Origin: Streptomyces sp. Y2F8-2
GTDB taxonomy: Bacteria > Actinomycetota > Actinomycetes > Streptomycetales > Streptomycetaceae
Reading direction: 5' to 3'
DNA length: 64,000 nt
Assembly (NCBI RefSeq): GCF_014905555.1
Contig: NZ_BNGS01000010.1
Coordinates: forward strand, 124,001 to 188,000
The position numbers and the translations under genes are program-made. Shown piece after piece: positions 15,835 to 24,891 of the stretch (within the stretch, counting starts at the first letter, position 1; the number at the start of each line of letters is the position of its first letter). The notes below the pieces were generated by a model. That model was not told the origin of the DNA. It saw only the letters and a program-made list of their open reading frames with translations, and searched no databases.

Positions 15835-16485
15835 TCAGCTGAAGACGATCATCGACCCCTGCGCCAGGCTTCGTGTCGCCGCCGCGTGCAGGCCCAGCCA
15901 CACATGGCGTTCGCGGGCGAACGGGCTCGGGTCGTACGGGGCCGGAAGCGCGGGTTCCTCCAGGGCCGTGGGGGCGAGCGGCGGGTCCGGGGCGGCCGGG
16001 GGGTTCGCCGGGTCGATGCCGATCGACGGGGCCACGAACTCCAGCTCCCGCAGCAGCGCCTGCGACGAGCCCAACGGGCCGCCGCCCGCCAGGAGTTCGT
16101 CGTTCGACAGGGGCTGCGGGAAGTCCACCGGGACGTAGGCCCCGGCGTGGTCGTAGTGCCACACCAGGTGCGACTGCTGGGCCGTCGACTCGAACATCTC
16201 CAGGAGCTGCTCGTAGTCGCCGCCCAGCTCGTCGACCGGGGTCACGGCCAGGCCGCACACCTGGAGCAGATAGGCACGGCGCAGGAAGTGCAGTGCGTCG
16301 TAGTCGAACCCCGCGACCGGGGCCACCTCGCCGGTCAGGCCCGGCATGTACTGGTACACCGGCACCGGTGGCAGTCCGGCCTCGCCCAGCACCTTGTCGT
16401 AGAGGGCGAGTTCCTCGGCGAACGGGTTGTCGGGGGTGTGGCACAACACGTCGACGAGCGGGACCAGCCACAGGTCACAGGCCAA
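15835..16485 (-). CDS. Hypothetical protein
   Basis: I do not recognise this 216-residue protein. It starts LACDLWLVPLVDVLCHTPDNPFAEELALYDKVLGEAGLP, is acidic and aromatic-rich (FDYDALHFLRRAYLLQVCGLAV, HLVWHYDHAGAYVPVDFPQPL) and ends in a proline/alanine-rich stretch. No signal peptide or membrane span is evident. TTG 16485 is chosen because AGGAG lies seven bases upstream. It is followed after 67 bases by the start of the neighbouring converging-in-order gene on the same strand, whose product is a membrane glycosyltransferase. Confidence 0.65.
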   Translation of the reverse strand: MACDLWLVPLVDVLCHTPDNPFAEELALYDKVLGEAGLPPVPVYQYMPGLTGEVAPVAGFDYDALHFLRRAYLLQVCGLAVTPVDELGGDYEQLLEMFESTAQQSHLVWHYDHAGAYVPVDFPQPLSNDELLAGGGPLGSSQALLRELEFVAPSIGIDPANPPAAPDPPLAPTALEEPALPAPYDPSPFARERHVWLGLHAAATRSLAQGSMIVFS

Positions 16486-16552
16486 CAGTAAGCTCCTCGG
16501 GTTATCGGTGTGGTGCAGGAAGCGTAATGGGCGTGCGGGCGGCCGGTCGCGC

Positions 16553-18982
16553 TCAGCCGTACAAGCCGTGCAGGTCCCATACCCACACCCCGCCCACCCA
16601 CTTACCGGGCCGCCCCACCAGCTTGTCCACGGTCTCACGCAACGGGTCCTGGTACTCCTGCGGCGGCAGCACCAGCACCCCCGCCTTCCAGTACGCGAAG
16701 TCGGCGCGGGCCTGCGCCCGCCAGTTGTCCCCGACGGTCGGCTTCACGCCGGTGAAGCTGATGTCCCGCAGCATGGCGGCGGTGAAGCGGGGCTTGGCGC
16801 CGTAGATGCCGATGCGCTCGCTGCCCCAGGGGCCGTTGAAGTACCCGCCGGGCAGCTTGAACGCGAAGCGGGCCGCGGTCTGCCAGTGCAGCGCCTCCGC
16901 GTTGCCCGAGTCGGGCAGCGGGACGGTCACCAGCGTCTCGTCCCCGCCGACGTACGACTTCCACGTGCCGTCGGTGATGAAGGCCGGTACGGGGGCGCGT
17001 TCCACCGCCGGCAGCGGGGCCGGGACGATCGGGACGAGCGCGGCCGCGACCGCCGTGAGGCCGAGGAACTGGTTGCCGGGGCGCGGCGTGCGCGCCAGGC
17101 GCTCGATCGCCACCGCCAGCAGCAGGCCGAGCGCGGGCGCGCAGATCATGGCGACCCGGCCCTCGATGACGGACTCGAACAGCGGCAGGTGCGCGAACAG
17201 CGCCCAGGGGCCGGGGGCCGTGGTGTGCGACAGGGGGAACCGGAAGCGCGGGCCGAGGGACAGGAGGGCGGCGGCGAGAGCGGTGAAGCCCAGCGCCTTG
17301 ACCAGGGCGTGCTCCCAGAGCCGTACGACGATCGCGAAGGCGAGGGCCACCAGCGGCCAGCCGTAGAAGGCGTTCTGCTCGGTGGTGTTCAGGGCGAGGG
17401 CGTTCGCGGTGGCCTCGTCGCCCGCGACCAGCGAGTCCTTGGCGAAGGCGAGCAGGGACAGGGGGCTGTTGCCGGTGAAACGGCCGTGGAAGACGTTCCG
17501 GTAGCTCTGCGGGCCGAAGAACTGCCAGTACAGGGGTAGTGCCACCAGCGGCAGGCACACCGCTGCGGCGATCGCGAGACCCTTCAGCAGAGGGCGCCGG
17601 GCCGCCTTCGCCACGTCCCGGCGCACCACCGCGTACGCGCCCGCGAACAGCGCCAGGCCGAGGGACGCGAGCAGCAGCGGCTCCTCGCCGAGGAAGATCT
17701 GGTACGTCGCCATCAGGCCGAGGACCACCCCGTCCCGCACCACCCGCGTGCCCGCGCACAACCGCAGCGCGCGCTCGATGATCAGCGGGATCATGAACAG
17801 GACGACGAAGTTGGGGTGCGCGGCGGCGTGGCTGACCATCGGAGGCGCGAACGCGGCGAGCGCGGCGCCGGTGAAGGCCGCGCCCCGGTGCCGTACCACC
17901 CGCCGCACGATCAGCCGGTACCAGGCGGCGGCCGTGGCGGCCAGGCCGAGCGTCATCACCAGGGCGAGGGCGACCGCGGGGCCGAGGAGCAGGGTGAGCG
18001 GCGCGAGGGGGACGGTCAGGCCGAACATGACCGTGTTGGCCATGAGGTTCACCCCGTCGGGGAAGCCCTGGAGGGTGGTGAAGAGGGGGTTGCGCAGGTG
18101 GGCCACGTTGTCGGCCGTCACCGCGAAGAACCACTCCCACTGGTTCTGGTCCTGCATCGAGTCCGGGAGGTAGCGGTGGTCCGGGTCCACCCAGCGGCCT
18201 CCGTACAGGCCCACCGCCATCAGCAGGAACACGACGACCGCGAGGACGTCGGCCGGGCGGACGGAACGGGCCTCGAGGAGGGCCAGCTCGCCCGCCGTGC
18301 GCACGTAGTCGAGGGGGCGGAGCTTGGAGCCCGGCTGGTGCGCCCAGCGCACCGGTACCTCGGTCACCGGCCAATCGGAGCGCCGGAAGTGCCGGAGTAT
18401 CTCCACGTCGATGCCCCAGCCACTCAGCCGGGAGGCGGCGAACGCCTCGCGGGCGCGGTCGCCGTCGTACAGCTTGAAACCGCACTGCGTGTCGCGTACG
18501 CCCGGTACGGCGGTCCGGCGTATCAGCACGTTCCCGGCGCGGCCGAGCAGTCGGCGCGGACGGCTCGGGGGGCGCTCGATGGTCGCGCCCGGCACCGCGC
18601 GGGAGCCGATCGCCGCCGCGTACCCCTCGGCCAGCGCCTTGTCGAGGACCTCCAGTTCCTCGATCGGGGCGGCCAGGTCGGCGTCGGTGACCAGCACGCG
18701 GCGGCCGGAGGTGGCGAGGACGCCCAGGCGCAGGGCGTGGCCCTTGCCACGGTTGCGGTCGCAGGTGGCGAGCCGCACCCGTTCCTCGCCGGCGCCGGCG
18801 GTGGTGACAACGTCCCGGGTGCCGTCGGTGGACCCGTCGTCGACCACGACGACCTCCCACGACCCCAAGCGGCCCTCGTTGTCGCGCAGATACGCGGTGA
18901 TCGCCTCGAGCGTGGGCCCGAGCCGCTCCTCCTCGTTGTAGGCGGGGACGACGACGGACAGGTCGATGCAGATGGCCGGCAT
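16553..18982 (-). CDS. Family 2 glycosyltransferase fused to a multi-span membrane domain
   Basis: This 809-residue protein begins with a GT-A glycosyltransferase resembling dolichyl/polyprenyl-phosphate sugar synthases: LSVVVPAYNEEERL, VVVDDGSTDGT, the DxD motif in VTDADLAAP and DTQCGFKLYDG (residues 1-240). The rest has about ten membrane segments, starting VLAVVVFLLMAVGLYGGRWV, with an extracytoplasmic part near the C-terminus (YVGGDETLVTVPLPDSG), similar to YfhO/GT-C-like proteins. It may charge a lipid carrier and transfer the sugar across the membrane. ATG 18982 has GGAGG only two bases away, so the start is not certain. Confidence 0.82.
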   Translation of the reverse strand: MPAICIDLSVVVPAYNEEERLGPTLEAITAYLRDNEGRLGSWEVVVVDDGSTDGTRDVVTTAGAGEERVRLATCDRNRGKGHALRLGVLATSGRRVLVTDADLAAPIEELEVLDKALAEGYAAAIGSRAVPGATIERPPSRPRRLLGRAGNVLIRRTAVPGVRDTQCGFKLYDGDRAREAFAASRLSGWGIDVEILRHFRRSDWPVTEVPVRWAHQPGSKLRPLDYVRTAGELALLEARSVRPADVLAVVVFLLMAVGLYGGRWVDPDHRYLPDSMQDQNQWEWFFAVTADNVAHLRNPLFTTLQGFPDGVNLMANTVMFGLTVPLAPLTLLLGPAVALALVMTLGLAATAAAWYRLIVRRVVRHRGAAFTGAALAAFAPPMVSHAAAHPNFVVLFMIPLIIERALRLCAGTRVVRDGVVLGLMATYQIFLGEEPLLLASLGLALFAGAYAVVRRDVAKAARRPLLKGLAIAAAVCLPLVALPLYWQFFGPQSYRNVFHGRFTGNSPLSLLAFAKDSLVAGDEATANALALNTTEQNAFYGWPLVALAFAIVVRLWEHALVKALGFTALAAALLSLGPRFRFPLSHTTAPGPWALFAHLPLFESVIEGRVAMICAPALGLLLAVAIERLARTPRPGNQFLGLTAVAAALVPIVPAPLPAVERAPVPAFITDGTWKSYVGGDETLVTVPLPDSGNAEALHWQTAARFAFKLPGGYFNGPWGSERIGIYGAKPRFTAAMLRDISFTGVKPTVGDNWRAQARADFAYWKAGVLVLPPQEYQDPLRETVDKLVGRPGKWVGGVWVWDLHGLYG

Positions 18983-19014
18983 GTCCTCCAAGACGTACGC
19001 GGCCTGCGCCGTGC

Positions 19015-19719
19015 TCAACGAGCGGCCAGCCGCTCCAGCAGCGCGAGGGAGTGCGCGTTGTACGCGGCGACCACGGCGTGCGCGGCGGCCGGGTCGCGGC
19101 GGGCGAGGGCGTCGACGAGTTCGGTGTGCCCGGCCCACAGCCGGCCCTTCAGATCGGTGACCCGGCGCAGGTGCTGCACCGCGCACACCCAGGACTGCAC
19201 GCGCAGTCGGTGCAGGAAGTCGGCGAGGTAGGGGTTGCCGTACAGGGCGCTCAGCTCGCGCCAGAAGCGCAGGTCGTAGCCGATGAGGACGTTCAGGTCA
19301 CCGGCGGTGGCGGCGCGCTCGGCCTCCTCGCCGCGGCGGCGCACCGCGGCGAGGGCGGCGGTGCGGCGCGGATCGTCCGCGGCGGACCTGCGGTGGCCCG
19401 TGCCGGCGCCGTCCTCGATGAGGCGGTGGAAGATGCCGTCGGTGACCAGGCTGCGGGCCTCGATCATGCCGCGGTAGTCGTCCAGGGAGTAGGCGCGGAC
19501 CTCGAAACCCCGGTGCTGGACGGCGTCCAGGAGACCCTGCGCCGACAGGTCGACCAGCGCCTCGCGGACAGGGGTCGCGGAGACGCCGTACTGCTCGGCG
19601 ATCTCCTTCACCGTGAACTCCTGCCCCGGCTGCAACCGGCCGGCCAGCACCTCGTCGCGGAGCGCGTCCGCGATCTGCTGCCGCAGGGTGCTACGAGTGA
19701 CGGCGCCGTTGCCGGGCAT
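19015..19719 (-). CDS. GntR-family regulator, FCD subfamily
   Basis: This 234-residue transcription factor has an N-terminal winged helix (LRQQIADALRDEVLAGRLQPGQEFTVKEIAEQYGVSATPVREALVDLSAQGLL) and an all-helical C-terminal FCD ligand domain with metal-binding-type positions in LIGYDLRFWRELSALYGNPYLADFLHRLR and AHAVVAAYNAHSL. FCD members usually sense carboxylates or amino acids. It lies between the glycosyltransferase (32 bases downstream) and the aminotransferase; a long inverted repeat upstream of the start may be its operator. Confidence 0.92.
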   Translation of the reverse strand: MPGNGAVTRSTLRQQIADALRDEVLAGRLQPGQEFTVKEIAEQYGVSATPVREALVDLSAQGLLDAVQHRGFEVRAYSLDDYRGMIEARSLVTDGIFHRLIEDGAGTGHRRSAADDPRRTAALAAVRRRGEEAERAATAGDLNVLIGYDLRFWRELSALYGNPYLADFLHRLRVQSWVCAVQHLRRVTDLKGRLWAGHTELVDALARRDPAAAHAVVAAYNAHSLALLERLAAR

Positions 19720-19727
19720 CGTTGTCT

Positions 19728-19797
19728 GGGTCCCCCCATCCGCGTACGGGTGCGTGTTCCTGCCGGAGACACGTCACCTTACGCGGTGGGGGGACCC
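19728..19797. repeat. Long inverted repeat upstream of the GntR gene
   Basis: The left arm 19728-19744 (GGGTCCCCCCATCCGCG) and right arm 19782-19797 pair with only one extra base, across a 37-nt loop. It lies nine bases from the GntR start and 29 from the aminotransferase stop. It could be an operator, a terminator of the aminotransferase transcript, or a repetitive palindrome. Confidence 0.5.
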
Positions 19798-19825
19798 ATG
19801 AGCGCCCCATCTGCGGCGCAGCCGG

Positions 19826-21181
19826 TCAGACCGTGTACTCGTCGGCCACGGACAGCGCCGCGTCCAGGGCCGCGAGGCCCTCCTTCGCCTCCGCCTCGGT
19901 GATCGTGCAGGGCGGGACGACATGGGTGCGGTTCATGTTGATGAAGGGCCACAGACCGTGCGCCTTGGCGGCGGCGGCGAACGCGGCCATGGGGGCGTTC
20001 GCCTCACCCGTGGCGTTGTACGGCACCAGCGGCTCCCGGGTCTCACGGTTCCTGACCAGTTCCAGGGCCCAGAACATGCCGACGCCGCGCACCTCGCCCA
20101 CCGACGGGTGCCGCTCGGCCAGCGCGCGCAGCCCCGGCTCGATGACCTGCGCGCCCATTACGGCGGCGTTCGCGACGACGCCCTCCTCGGCCATCACCTC
20201 GAGCGTGGCGACCGCCGCGGCGCAGGCCAGCGGGTGACCGGAGTAGGTCAGACCGCCCGGGTAGGGCCGCCTGCCGAAGGTCTCGGCGATCCTCGGCGAG
20301 ATGGCGACACCGCCGAGCGGCACATAGCCGGAGTTCACACCCTTGGCGAAGGTCATCAGGTCCGGGACCACGTCGAACAGATCGGCCGCGAACCATGCGC
20401 CGGTGCGTCCGAACCCGGCCATCACCTCGTCCAGGACGAAGACGATCCCGTGCTTGTCGCACAGTTCGCGCACGCCCGCGAGGTAGCCGCGGGGCGGGAC
20501 CATGATCCCGGCGGTCCCGGGGATGGTCTCCAGGACGATCGCGGCGATTGTGCCGGGGCCCTCGAACGCGATCGTCGTCTCCAGGTGCTCCAGGGCCCGC
20601 TCGCACTCCTGCTGCTCGGTCTCGGCGTAGAACCGCGAGCGGTACAGGAACGGCGCCCAGAAGTGCACCACCCCCGCCGCACCGCTGTCGGAGGCCCAGC
20701 GGCGAGGGTCGCCGGTGATGTTCACGGCCTGCTGGGTGCCGCCGTGGTAGGAGCGGTACGCGGACAGCACCTTGGGCCGGCCGGTGTGCAGGCGCGCCAT
20801 GCGCACCGCGTGTTCGACCGCGTCGGCGCCGCCGTTGGTGAAGAAGATCTTGTTCAGGTCGCCGGGGGTGTGCCGGGCGATCAGCCGGGCGGCCTCGGAA
20901 CGGGCCTCGACGGCGAAGGCGGGCGCGAACGTGGCCAGCGTCGCGGCCTGCTCCTGGATCGCGGCGACGACCTTGGGGTGCTGGTAGCCGATGTTGGTGA
21001 AGACGAGCCCGCTGGTGAAGTCGAGGTAGCGGTTTCCGTCGTAGTCCCAGAAGTACGACCCCTCCGCACCGGCGACGGCGAGCGGGTCGATGAGCTCCTG
21101 CGCTGACCACGAGTGGAAGACGTGCGCACGGTCCGCGGCCTTGACGGCGGCGCCGGCCTGGGGGTCGGTCTGAGGGATCAT
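19826..21181 (-). CDS. Class III PLP-dependent aminotransferase
   Basis: This 451-residue enzyme belongs to the aspartate aminotransferase-superfamily class III group (omega-amino acid/taurine-pyruvate type). Seen motifs are the N-terminal FWDYDGNRYLDFTSGLVF, the cofactor-phosphate region FFTNGGADAVEHAVRMA, SYHGGTQQAVN, the acidic motif VLDEVMAGFGRTG and PLP-lysine in MTFAKGVNSGYVPLGG. It would transfer an amino group from an omega-amine or amino acid to pyruvate or 2-oxoglutarate. The FCD regulator downstream on the same strand is a plausible controller. A TAGCCT box six bases upstream supports ATG 21181. Confidence 0.93.
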   Translation of the reverse strand: MIPQTDPQAGAAVKAADRAHVFHSWSAQELIDPLAVAGAEGSYFWDYDGNRYLDFTSGLVFTNIGYQHPKVVAAIQEQAATLATFAPAFAVEARSEAARLIARHTPGDLNKIFFTNGGADAVEHAVRMARLHTGRPKVLSAYRSYHGGTQQAVNITGDPRRWASDSGAAGVVHFWAPFLYRSRFYAETEQQECERALEHLETTIAFEGPGTIAAIVLETIPGTAGIMVPPRGYLAGVRELCDKHGIVFVLDEVMAGFGRTGAWFAADLFDVVPDLMTFAKGVNSGYVPLGGVAISPRIAETFGRRPYPGGLTYSGHPLACAAAVATLEVMAEEGVVANAAVMGAQVIEPGLRALAERHPSVGEVRGVGMFWALELVRNRETREPLVPYNATGEANAPMAAFAAAAKAHGLWPFINMNRTHVVPPCTITEAEAKEGLAALDAALSVADEYTV

Positions 21182-21187
21182 GCGGCG

Positions 21188-21193
21188 AGGCTA
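21188..21193 (-). promoter_or_regulatory. -10 box TAGCCT of a probable leaderless promoter
   Basis: Read on the minus strand, this hexamer precedes ATG 21181 of the aminotransferase by six bases, and there is no ribosome-binding site. Confidence 0.45.
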
Positions 21194-21380
21194 GGAGCGG
21201 CGGAGTCGGGCGGGACATGGGCGGGATGTCTGCGCTCAGGGGTATTCCGCGACAGGTTGTCGGGTGCAGGGAGCCTCGACGCGGCCCGTTACGGAACCGT
21301 GCACGTCGCTGCCGCCGACTCCCTCCGGGGCGGCACTATTCTCTGGCTGTCGCACGCACAGGGGGGTAGGTGAGGCGGCG

Positions 21381-23282
21381 ATGGAACGGCTGGGGGCCGG
21401 GGATCCACTGGGGGTCCCCCCGGGCTTCAAGCTCCGGGGGAGCGTGGGGGGCTATCGGCTGCTGGCGCGGCTGGGGGCCGGCGGAATGGGCAGCGTGTAT
21501 CTGGCCCGCTCCGACCGGGGCCGTACGGTCGCGGTGAAACTCGTGCGGCGGGAGCTGGCCGAGCAGGAGGAGTTCCGGGCCCGGTTCCGGCAGGAGGTGC
21601 AGGCCGCGAGGCGGGTCGGCGGGTACTGGACCGCGCCCGTCCTGGACGCCGACACCGAGGCCGACATCCCCTGGGTCGCCACCGGGTACGTCGCCGGGCC
21701 GACCCTCCAGACCGTCGTCTCGCAGGACCACGGTGCGCTGCCGGAGCGGTCCGTGCGCGTGCTGGCCGCCGGGCTCGCCCACGCCCTGCAGGACATCCAC
21801 GCCGCCGGGCTGATCCACCGCGACCTGAAACCGTCCAACGTCCTTGTGACCATCGACGGCCCCCGGGTCATCGACTTCGGCATCGCCCGCGCGCTGGAGA
21901 CCCTCACGGGCGCCGGGTACACGCGCACCGGGGCGCTCGTGGGGTCGCCCGGGTTCATGGCGCCCGAGCAGGTGCGGGGCGACCGCGTCACACCCGCGTG
22001 CGACGTCTTCTGCCTGGGCTCCGTACTCGCGTATGCCGCCATGGGCACCCTTCCCTTCGGGGGCGCGAACAGCGGGGTGCACGCCCTGATGTTCCGCATC
22101 GCGCAGGAGGACCCGGACCTGGAGGGCCTGCCTCAGGGGCTGGCGGACCTGGTGGGGGACTGCCTGCGCAAGGACCCGGCCGCGCGGCCGACCCCGGCGC
22201 AGATCCTGGAACGCACGGGCGCCGACGACACCCTCAGCGAGGGCCGCAGCCGCGACCCGTGGCTGCCGGGCGCCCTGGTCGCCCAGCTGGGGCGCCATGC
22301 GGTGCGGTTGCTGGACACGGAGGATCCGGAGGATCCGGAGGAACGGGAAGGGCTTGAGGGTCCCGAGAGGCCTGGGGGTCCGGAGGGTCCGCATCGGCCC
22401 GGGGGGCCGGAGGGTCCGCAGAGGCCGGGGGGTCCGGAGGGCCCGCAGGGGCCCGGGGGTCCGGAGCGGGCGGGAGCGGGGGCTTCCGGGACCGCGGATG
22501 CGCCCACGGCTCCGGCACCCCTGCCGGCTCCCACGATCCCGGGGCCGCGCCCCGCCTCGGGCGCCCCCTACGGCGCGGTACCGCCACCGCCCGGCGTCTT
22601 CGGGCCGCCGCCGCAGCACCCCCGGCCGCCCGCCCCCGGAGGCTGGGGCACGCCGCCGTACGGTCCGTCCGCGTACGGTGACCCGGCGCCTGCGCGGCGC
22701 AGCGGACGTTTCACCGCCCTGCTGATCCTGGTCGCCCTGGTCGTCGCCCTCGGTGCGGGCGGTTCGGTGTACGCGGTGCTGCGCGGGGACGGGACCGGCA
22801 CCACCGGCGGCGGCACCCCGTCGCGGACCTCCGCCGCGCCCACGACCCCCGGCCCGAGCACGCCCGGGCAGCCGTCCCCGTCGGCCTCGGCGTCGGTCTC
22901 GGCGTCCGCGTCGGTCTCGGCCGGCACCGGTTCTCCGGGTGCCGTCCCCGACGCCTACCTCGGCACCTGGACCGCCGCGATCGACAACGCCACCGGGCAC
23001 AACACCCGGCGCCTGGTCATCCGGCAGGGCGGGGTGGGCGACACGGTGCTGTCGCTGACCGCCGACGGCGACACGTACCACTGCGTCTTCCGGGCCGAGC
23101 TGGCCGAGAAGCCCGCCGCGAACGGCCCGCTGAGGATCGGCCCGTCCACGGTCAGCGGCGGCCGGCCGGCGTCGTCGTGCACCCCGGGCGGCGCGTCAGA
23201 GCTGACGCTGCTCCCGGACGGCCGTCTCAAGCGCGTGAACACGACCACCGGCGAGGCCCTGACCTACACGAAAACGGGGTAG
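21381..23282 (+). CDS. Transmembrane Ser/Thr protein kinase (PknB-like)
   Basis: This 633-residue kinase has a cytoplasmic catalytic domain (about residues 24-275): glycine loop LGAGGMGSVY, ATP lysine K53, HRDLKPSN with D148, DFG at 165-167 and APE as FMAPEQV. A Gly-Pro-Glu repeat and proline-rich juxtamembrane region follow, one membrane span (TALLILVALVVALGAGGSVY), a Ser/Ala-rich stalk and an extracellular domain (YLGTWTAAIDNATGHN ... CTPGG) of unrecognised fold that may sense cell-wall or extracellular cues. AGGTGAGG precedes ATG 21381. A palindromic repeat lies inside codons 10-21. Confidence 0.95.
   Translation: MERLGAGDPLGVPPGFKLRGSVGGYRLLARLGAGGMGSVYLARSDRGRTVAVKLVRRELAEQEEFRARFRQEVQAARRVGGYWTAPVLDADTEADIPWVATGYVAGPTLQTVVSQDHGALPERSVRVLAAGLAHALQDIHAAGLIHRDLKPSNVLVTIDGPRVIDFGIARALETLTGAGYTRTGALVGSPGFMAPEQVRGDRVTPACDVFCLGSVLAYAAMGTLPFGGANSGVHALMFRIAQEDPDLEGLPQGLADLVGDCLRKDPAARPTPAQILERTGADDTLSEGRSRDPWLPGALVAQLGRHAVRLLDTEDPEDPEEREGLEGPERPGGPEGPHRPGGPEGPQRPGGPEGPQGPGGPERAGAGASGTADAPTAPAPLPAPTIPGPRPASGAPYGAVPPPPGVFGPPPQHPRPPAPGGWGTPPYGPSAYGDPAPARRSGRFTALLILVALVVALGAGGSVYAVLRGDGTGTTGGGTPSRTSAAPTTPGPSTPGQPSPSASASVSASASVSAGTGSPGAVPDAYLGTWTAAIDNATGHNTRRLVIRQGGVGDTVLSLTADGDTYHCVFRAELAEKPAANGPLRIGPSTVSGGRPASSCTPGGASELTLLPDGRLKRVNTTTGEALTYTKTG
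21408..21442. repeat. Intragenic REP-like palindrome, copy 1
   Basis: CTGGGGGTCCCCCC, 14 bases of spacer, then GGGGGAG. It lies within the 5' end of the kinase gene, in frame (encoding PLGVPPGFKLRGS). The same architecture recurs at 30816. Confidence 0.6.
22374..22466 (+). repeat. 27-bp tandem coding repeat in the kinase linker
   Basis: Three imperfect 27-bp units encode GGPEGPxxP and are followed by a partial fourth unit, giving a flexible collagen-like linker between kinase domain and membrane span. Confidence 0.7.
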
Positions 23283-23290
23283 GCACAGGC

Positions 23291-23333
23291 CCGGTCACCC
23301 GGTCACCCGGTCACGGTGGTCACGGTGGTCACC
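23291..23333. repeat. GGTCAC short tandem repeat between convergent genes
   Basis: GGTCACCC-type and GGTCACGGT-type units alternate and form partial inverted repeats. It overlaps the last codons of the SLATT gene and lies just after the kinase stop. It might act as a bidirectional terminator, but no strong hairpin is obvious. Confidence 0.35.
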
Positions 23334-24093
23334 TGGCCTCCGGCGGCCGCTGCCGGGGCATGTTGGGCCGTGCGCCCGGCGGGGGGAACCGCCCCGGCAG
23401 GGTGCCCTCGGGACGGGGCGCCGCCGCGCCCGACGACTGCATCGCCAGCGGTGCGGACCCCGTGCGGAACTCCGCCATCCAGTCCGCCGTCTCCGCCCGC
23501 ACCAGCTCCGTCACGTCCTCGGAGAACCGCCGCAGCACCGAAAGGCAGCGCTCCGCCGCCTCCGCCGCGGTCCCCTCCGTCGGCCCCAGCACTTCCCGCA
23601 CGCTCTCCGAGGCCCAGTCGAACTGCAGCGCCTGCAGTCGCCGCCCGATCGCCTGTGCCGTCGCCACGTCCCGCATCCATCCGGACGTCACCCCGAAGTA
23701 CCGGTCCCCGGCCACACACGCCACCCCCACCAGCAGCGACAGATACGCCCACGGCGCCACCCCGTCCGCCACCCCGGTCAGATCCAGCAGCGGCAGCCCG
23801 GCCCCGCACACGGCGCCCACCGCCGCGCCCGCGCGCAGCACCTGCGCCCCCCGCCGTTTCCACACCCGGTTCGCGAGGTACCAGGCCGCCGTCTCCAGCG
23901 CCCGCCGCTCCACCCACCGGTACAGCTCGTCGAGCCGCTGCGCGGGCTCCCCCCAGTCGCCGTGCGGGAACGGCCGGCCCATGAGGTCGCCGGGGGCACC
24001 GGGGTCGCCCGGGTCGCCCGGCCGCAGCCCCGCCGCTCCGTCGCCCCGCCCGTCCTGGAGCGGACCCTCGGGCTGCATCTCCGGCTGACTCAC
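23329..24093 (-). CDS. Two-span membrane protein, SLATT/DUF4231-like
   Basis: This 254-residue protein has an aromatic helix before the membrane (QRLDELYRWVERRALETAAWYLANRVWKRR split across residues 55-85), two membrane spans (AGAAVGAVCGAGLPLLDL and WAYLSLLVGVACVAGDRYFG) and a helical cytoplasmic segment (ATAQAIGRRLQALQFDWASESV). That layout matches SLATT-type membrane proteins, some of which are pore-forming effectors of defence systems, although this copy stands alone in conserved chromosome. GTG 24093 has GGGAG six bases upstream. The C-terminus is proline/arginine rich. Confidence 0.68.
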   Translation of the reverse strand: MSQPEMQPEGPLQDGRGDGAAGLRPGDPGDPGAPGDLMGRPFPHGDWGEPAQRLDELYRWVERRALETAAWYLANRVWKRRGAQVLRAGAAVGAVCGAGLPLLDLTGVADGVAPWAYLSLLVGVACVAGDRYFGVTSGWMRDVATAQAIGRRLQALQFDWASESVREVLGPTEGTAAEAAERCLSVLRRFSEDVTELVRAETADWMAEFRTGSAPLAMQSSGAAAPRPEGTLPGRFPPPGARPNMPRQRPPEAR

Positions 24094-24481
24094 CCGGCAC
24101 TCCCTACCTACGGCTATGACGTTCCGCGATGCACAATCCCCTGCACGTTCCGCGGTACGTGCGCTGCTCACTTCGTGCACCCCCGCAGTGTGCTCGTGAC
24201 GCATGGTGCTGAAGCGCCGCACCCTTCCTACCGCCGGGCGGGTGGCGGGCAACCTGGTTTCGCGGCTTTTCCGCCCGGAAGGGGGCCTTGGTCGGGTATA
24301 CGACGCTCGGCAAACTCACTCGAAAGAGTGCCGCCATGGGTGGGAACCGAGTCCGGACGGGCTACCCCAGCGCGCACCCCGGTGACCACGTAGGCTCGTG
24401 CCGAGGCGGCAAAACCCCGCCCTGACATCCGTACTCGCATACGCACATCCGAAGCCGAACCGTACGAGGCAGGAGCTGATC
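24094..24481. other. Intergenic region before ybaB
   Basis: I see no gene in these 388 bases. The only structures are a small hairpin, CACTC-GAAA-GAGTG at 24317-24330, and scattered GC-rich inverted repeats near 24235-24290. Promoters for the SLATT gene and for ybaB-recR should lie here but are not clearly recognisable. Confidence 0.5.
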
Positions 24482-24820
24482 GTGATTCCCGGTGGTGGGC
24501 AGCCGAACATGCAGCAGTTGCTCCAGCAGGCGCAGAAGATGCAGCAGGACCTCGCCAACGCGCAGGAGGAGCTGGCGAGGACCGAGGTCGACGGTCAGGC
24601 GGGCGGCGGCCTGGTGAAGGCGACGGTCACCGGTGCCGGCGAGCTGCGCGCCCTGGTCATCGACCCCAAGGCGGTGGACCCGGAGGACACCGAGACCCTC
24701 GCCGACCTGATCGTCGCGGCCGTCCAGGCGGCCAACGAGAACGCGCAGGCGCTCCAGCAGCAGAAGCTCGGCCCGCTGGCCCAGGGTCTCGGCGGCGGCA
24801 TCCCAGGCCTGCCGTTCTGA
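24482..24820 (+). CDS. YbaB/EbfC nucleoid-associated protein
   Basis: This 112-residue DNA-binding protein has the family pattern: N-terminal helix MQQLLQQAQKMQQDLANAQEELA, beta strands in GGGLVKATVTGAGELRALVIDP and a C-terminal helix LADLIVAAVQAANENAQAL. It forms dimers that coat DNA without clear sequence preference. As in most bacteria it precedes recR, 151 bases downstream. AGGAG lies six bases before GTG 24482. Confidence 0.93.
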   Translation: MIPGGGQPNMQQLLQQAQKMQQDLANAQEELARTEVDGQAGGGLVKATVTGAGELRALVIDPKAVDPEDTETLADLIVAAVQAANENAQALQQQKLGPLAQGLGGGIPGLPF

Positions 24821-24891
24821 GCCCACCGGGCGGTCGTCGCCCGGGGAAGGGTGTCCACCGGACCGTCCCTTCTGCGAAAGGCGAGCGCCAA

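Noticed and set aside
16635..18860. A 741-codon minus-strand open frame
   Set aside because: It is an alternate frame of the glycosyltransferase gene with Arg/Pro/Gly-rich composition typical of high-GC shadows.
24235..24300. CCCGGAAGGGGGCC segment resembling the SRP RNA core near recR
   Set aside because: The invariant GGAAGCAGC tetraloop-adjacent core and the pairing arms are not present.
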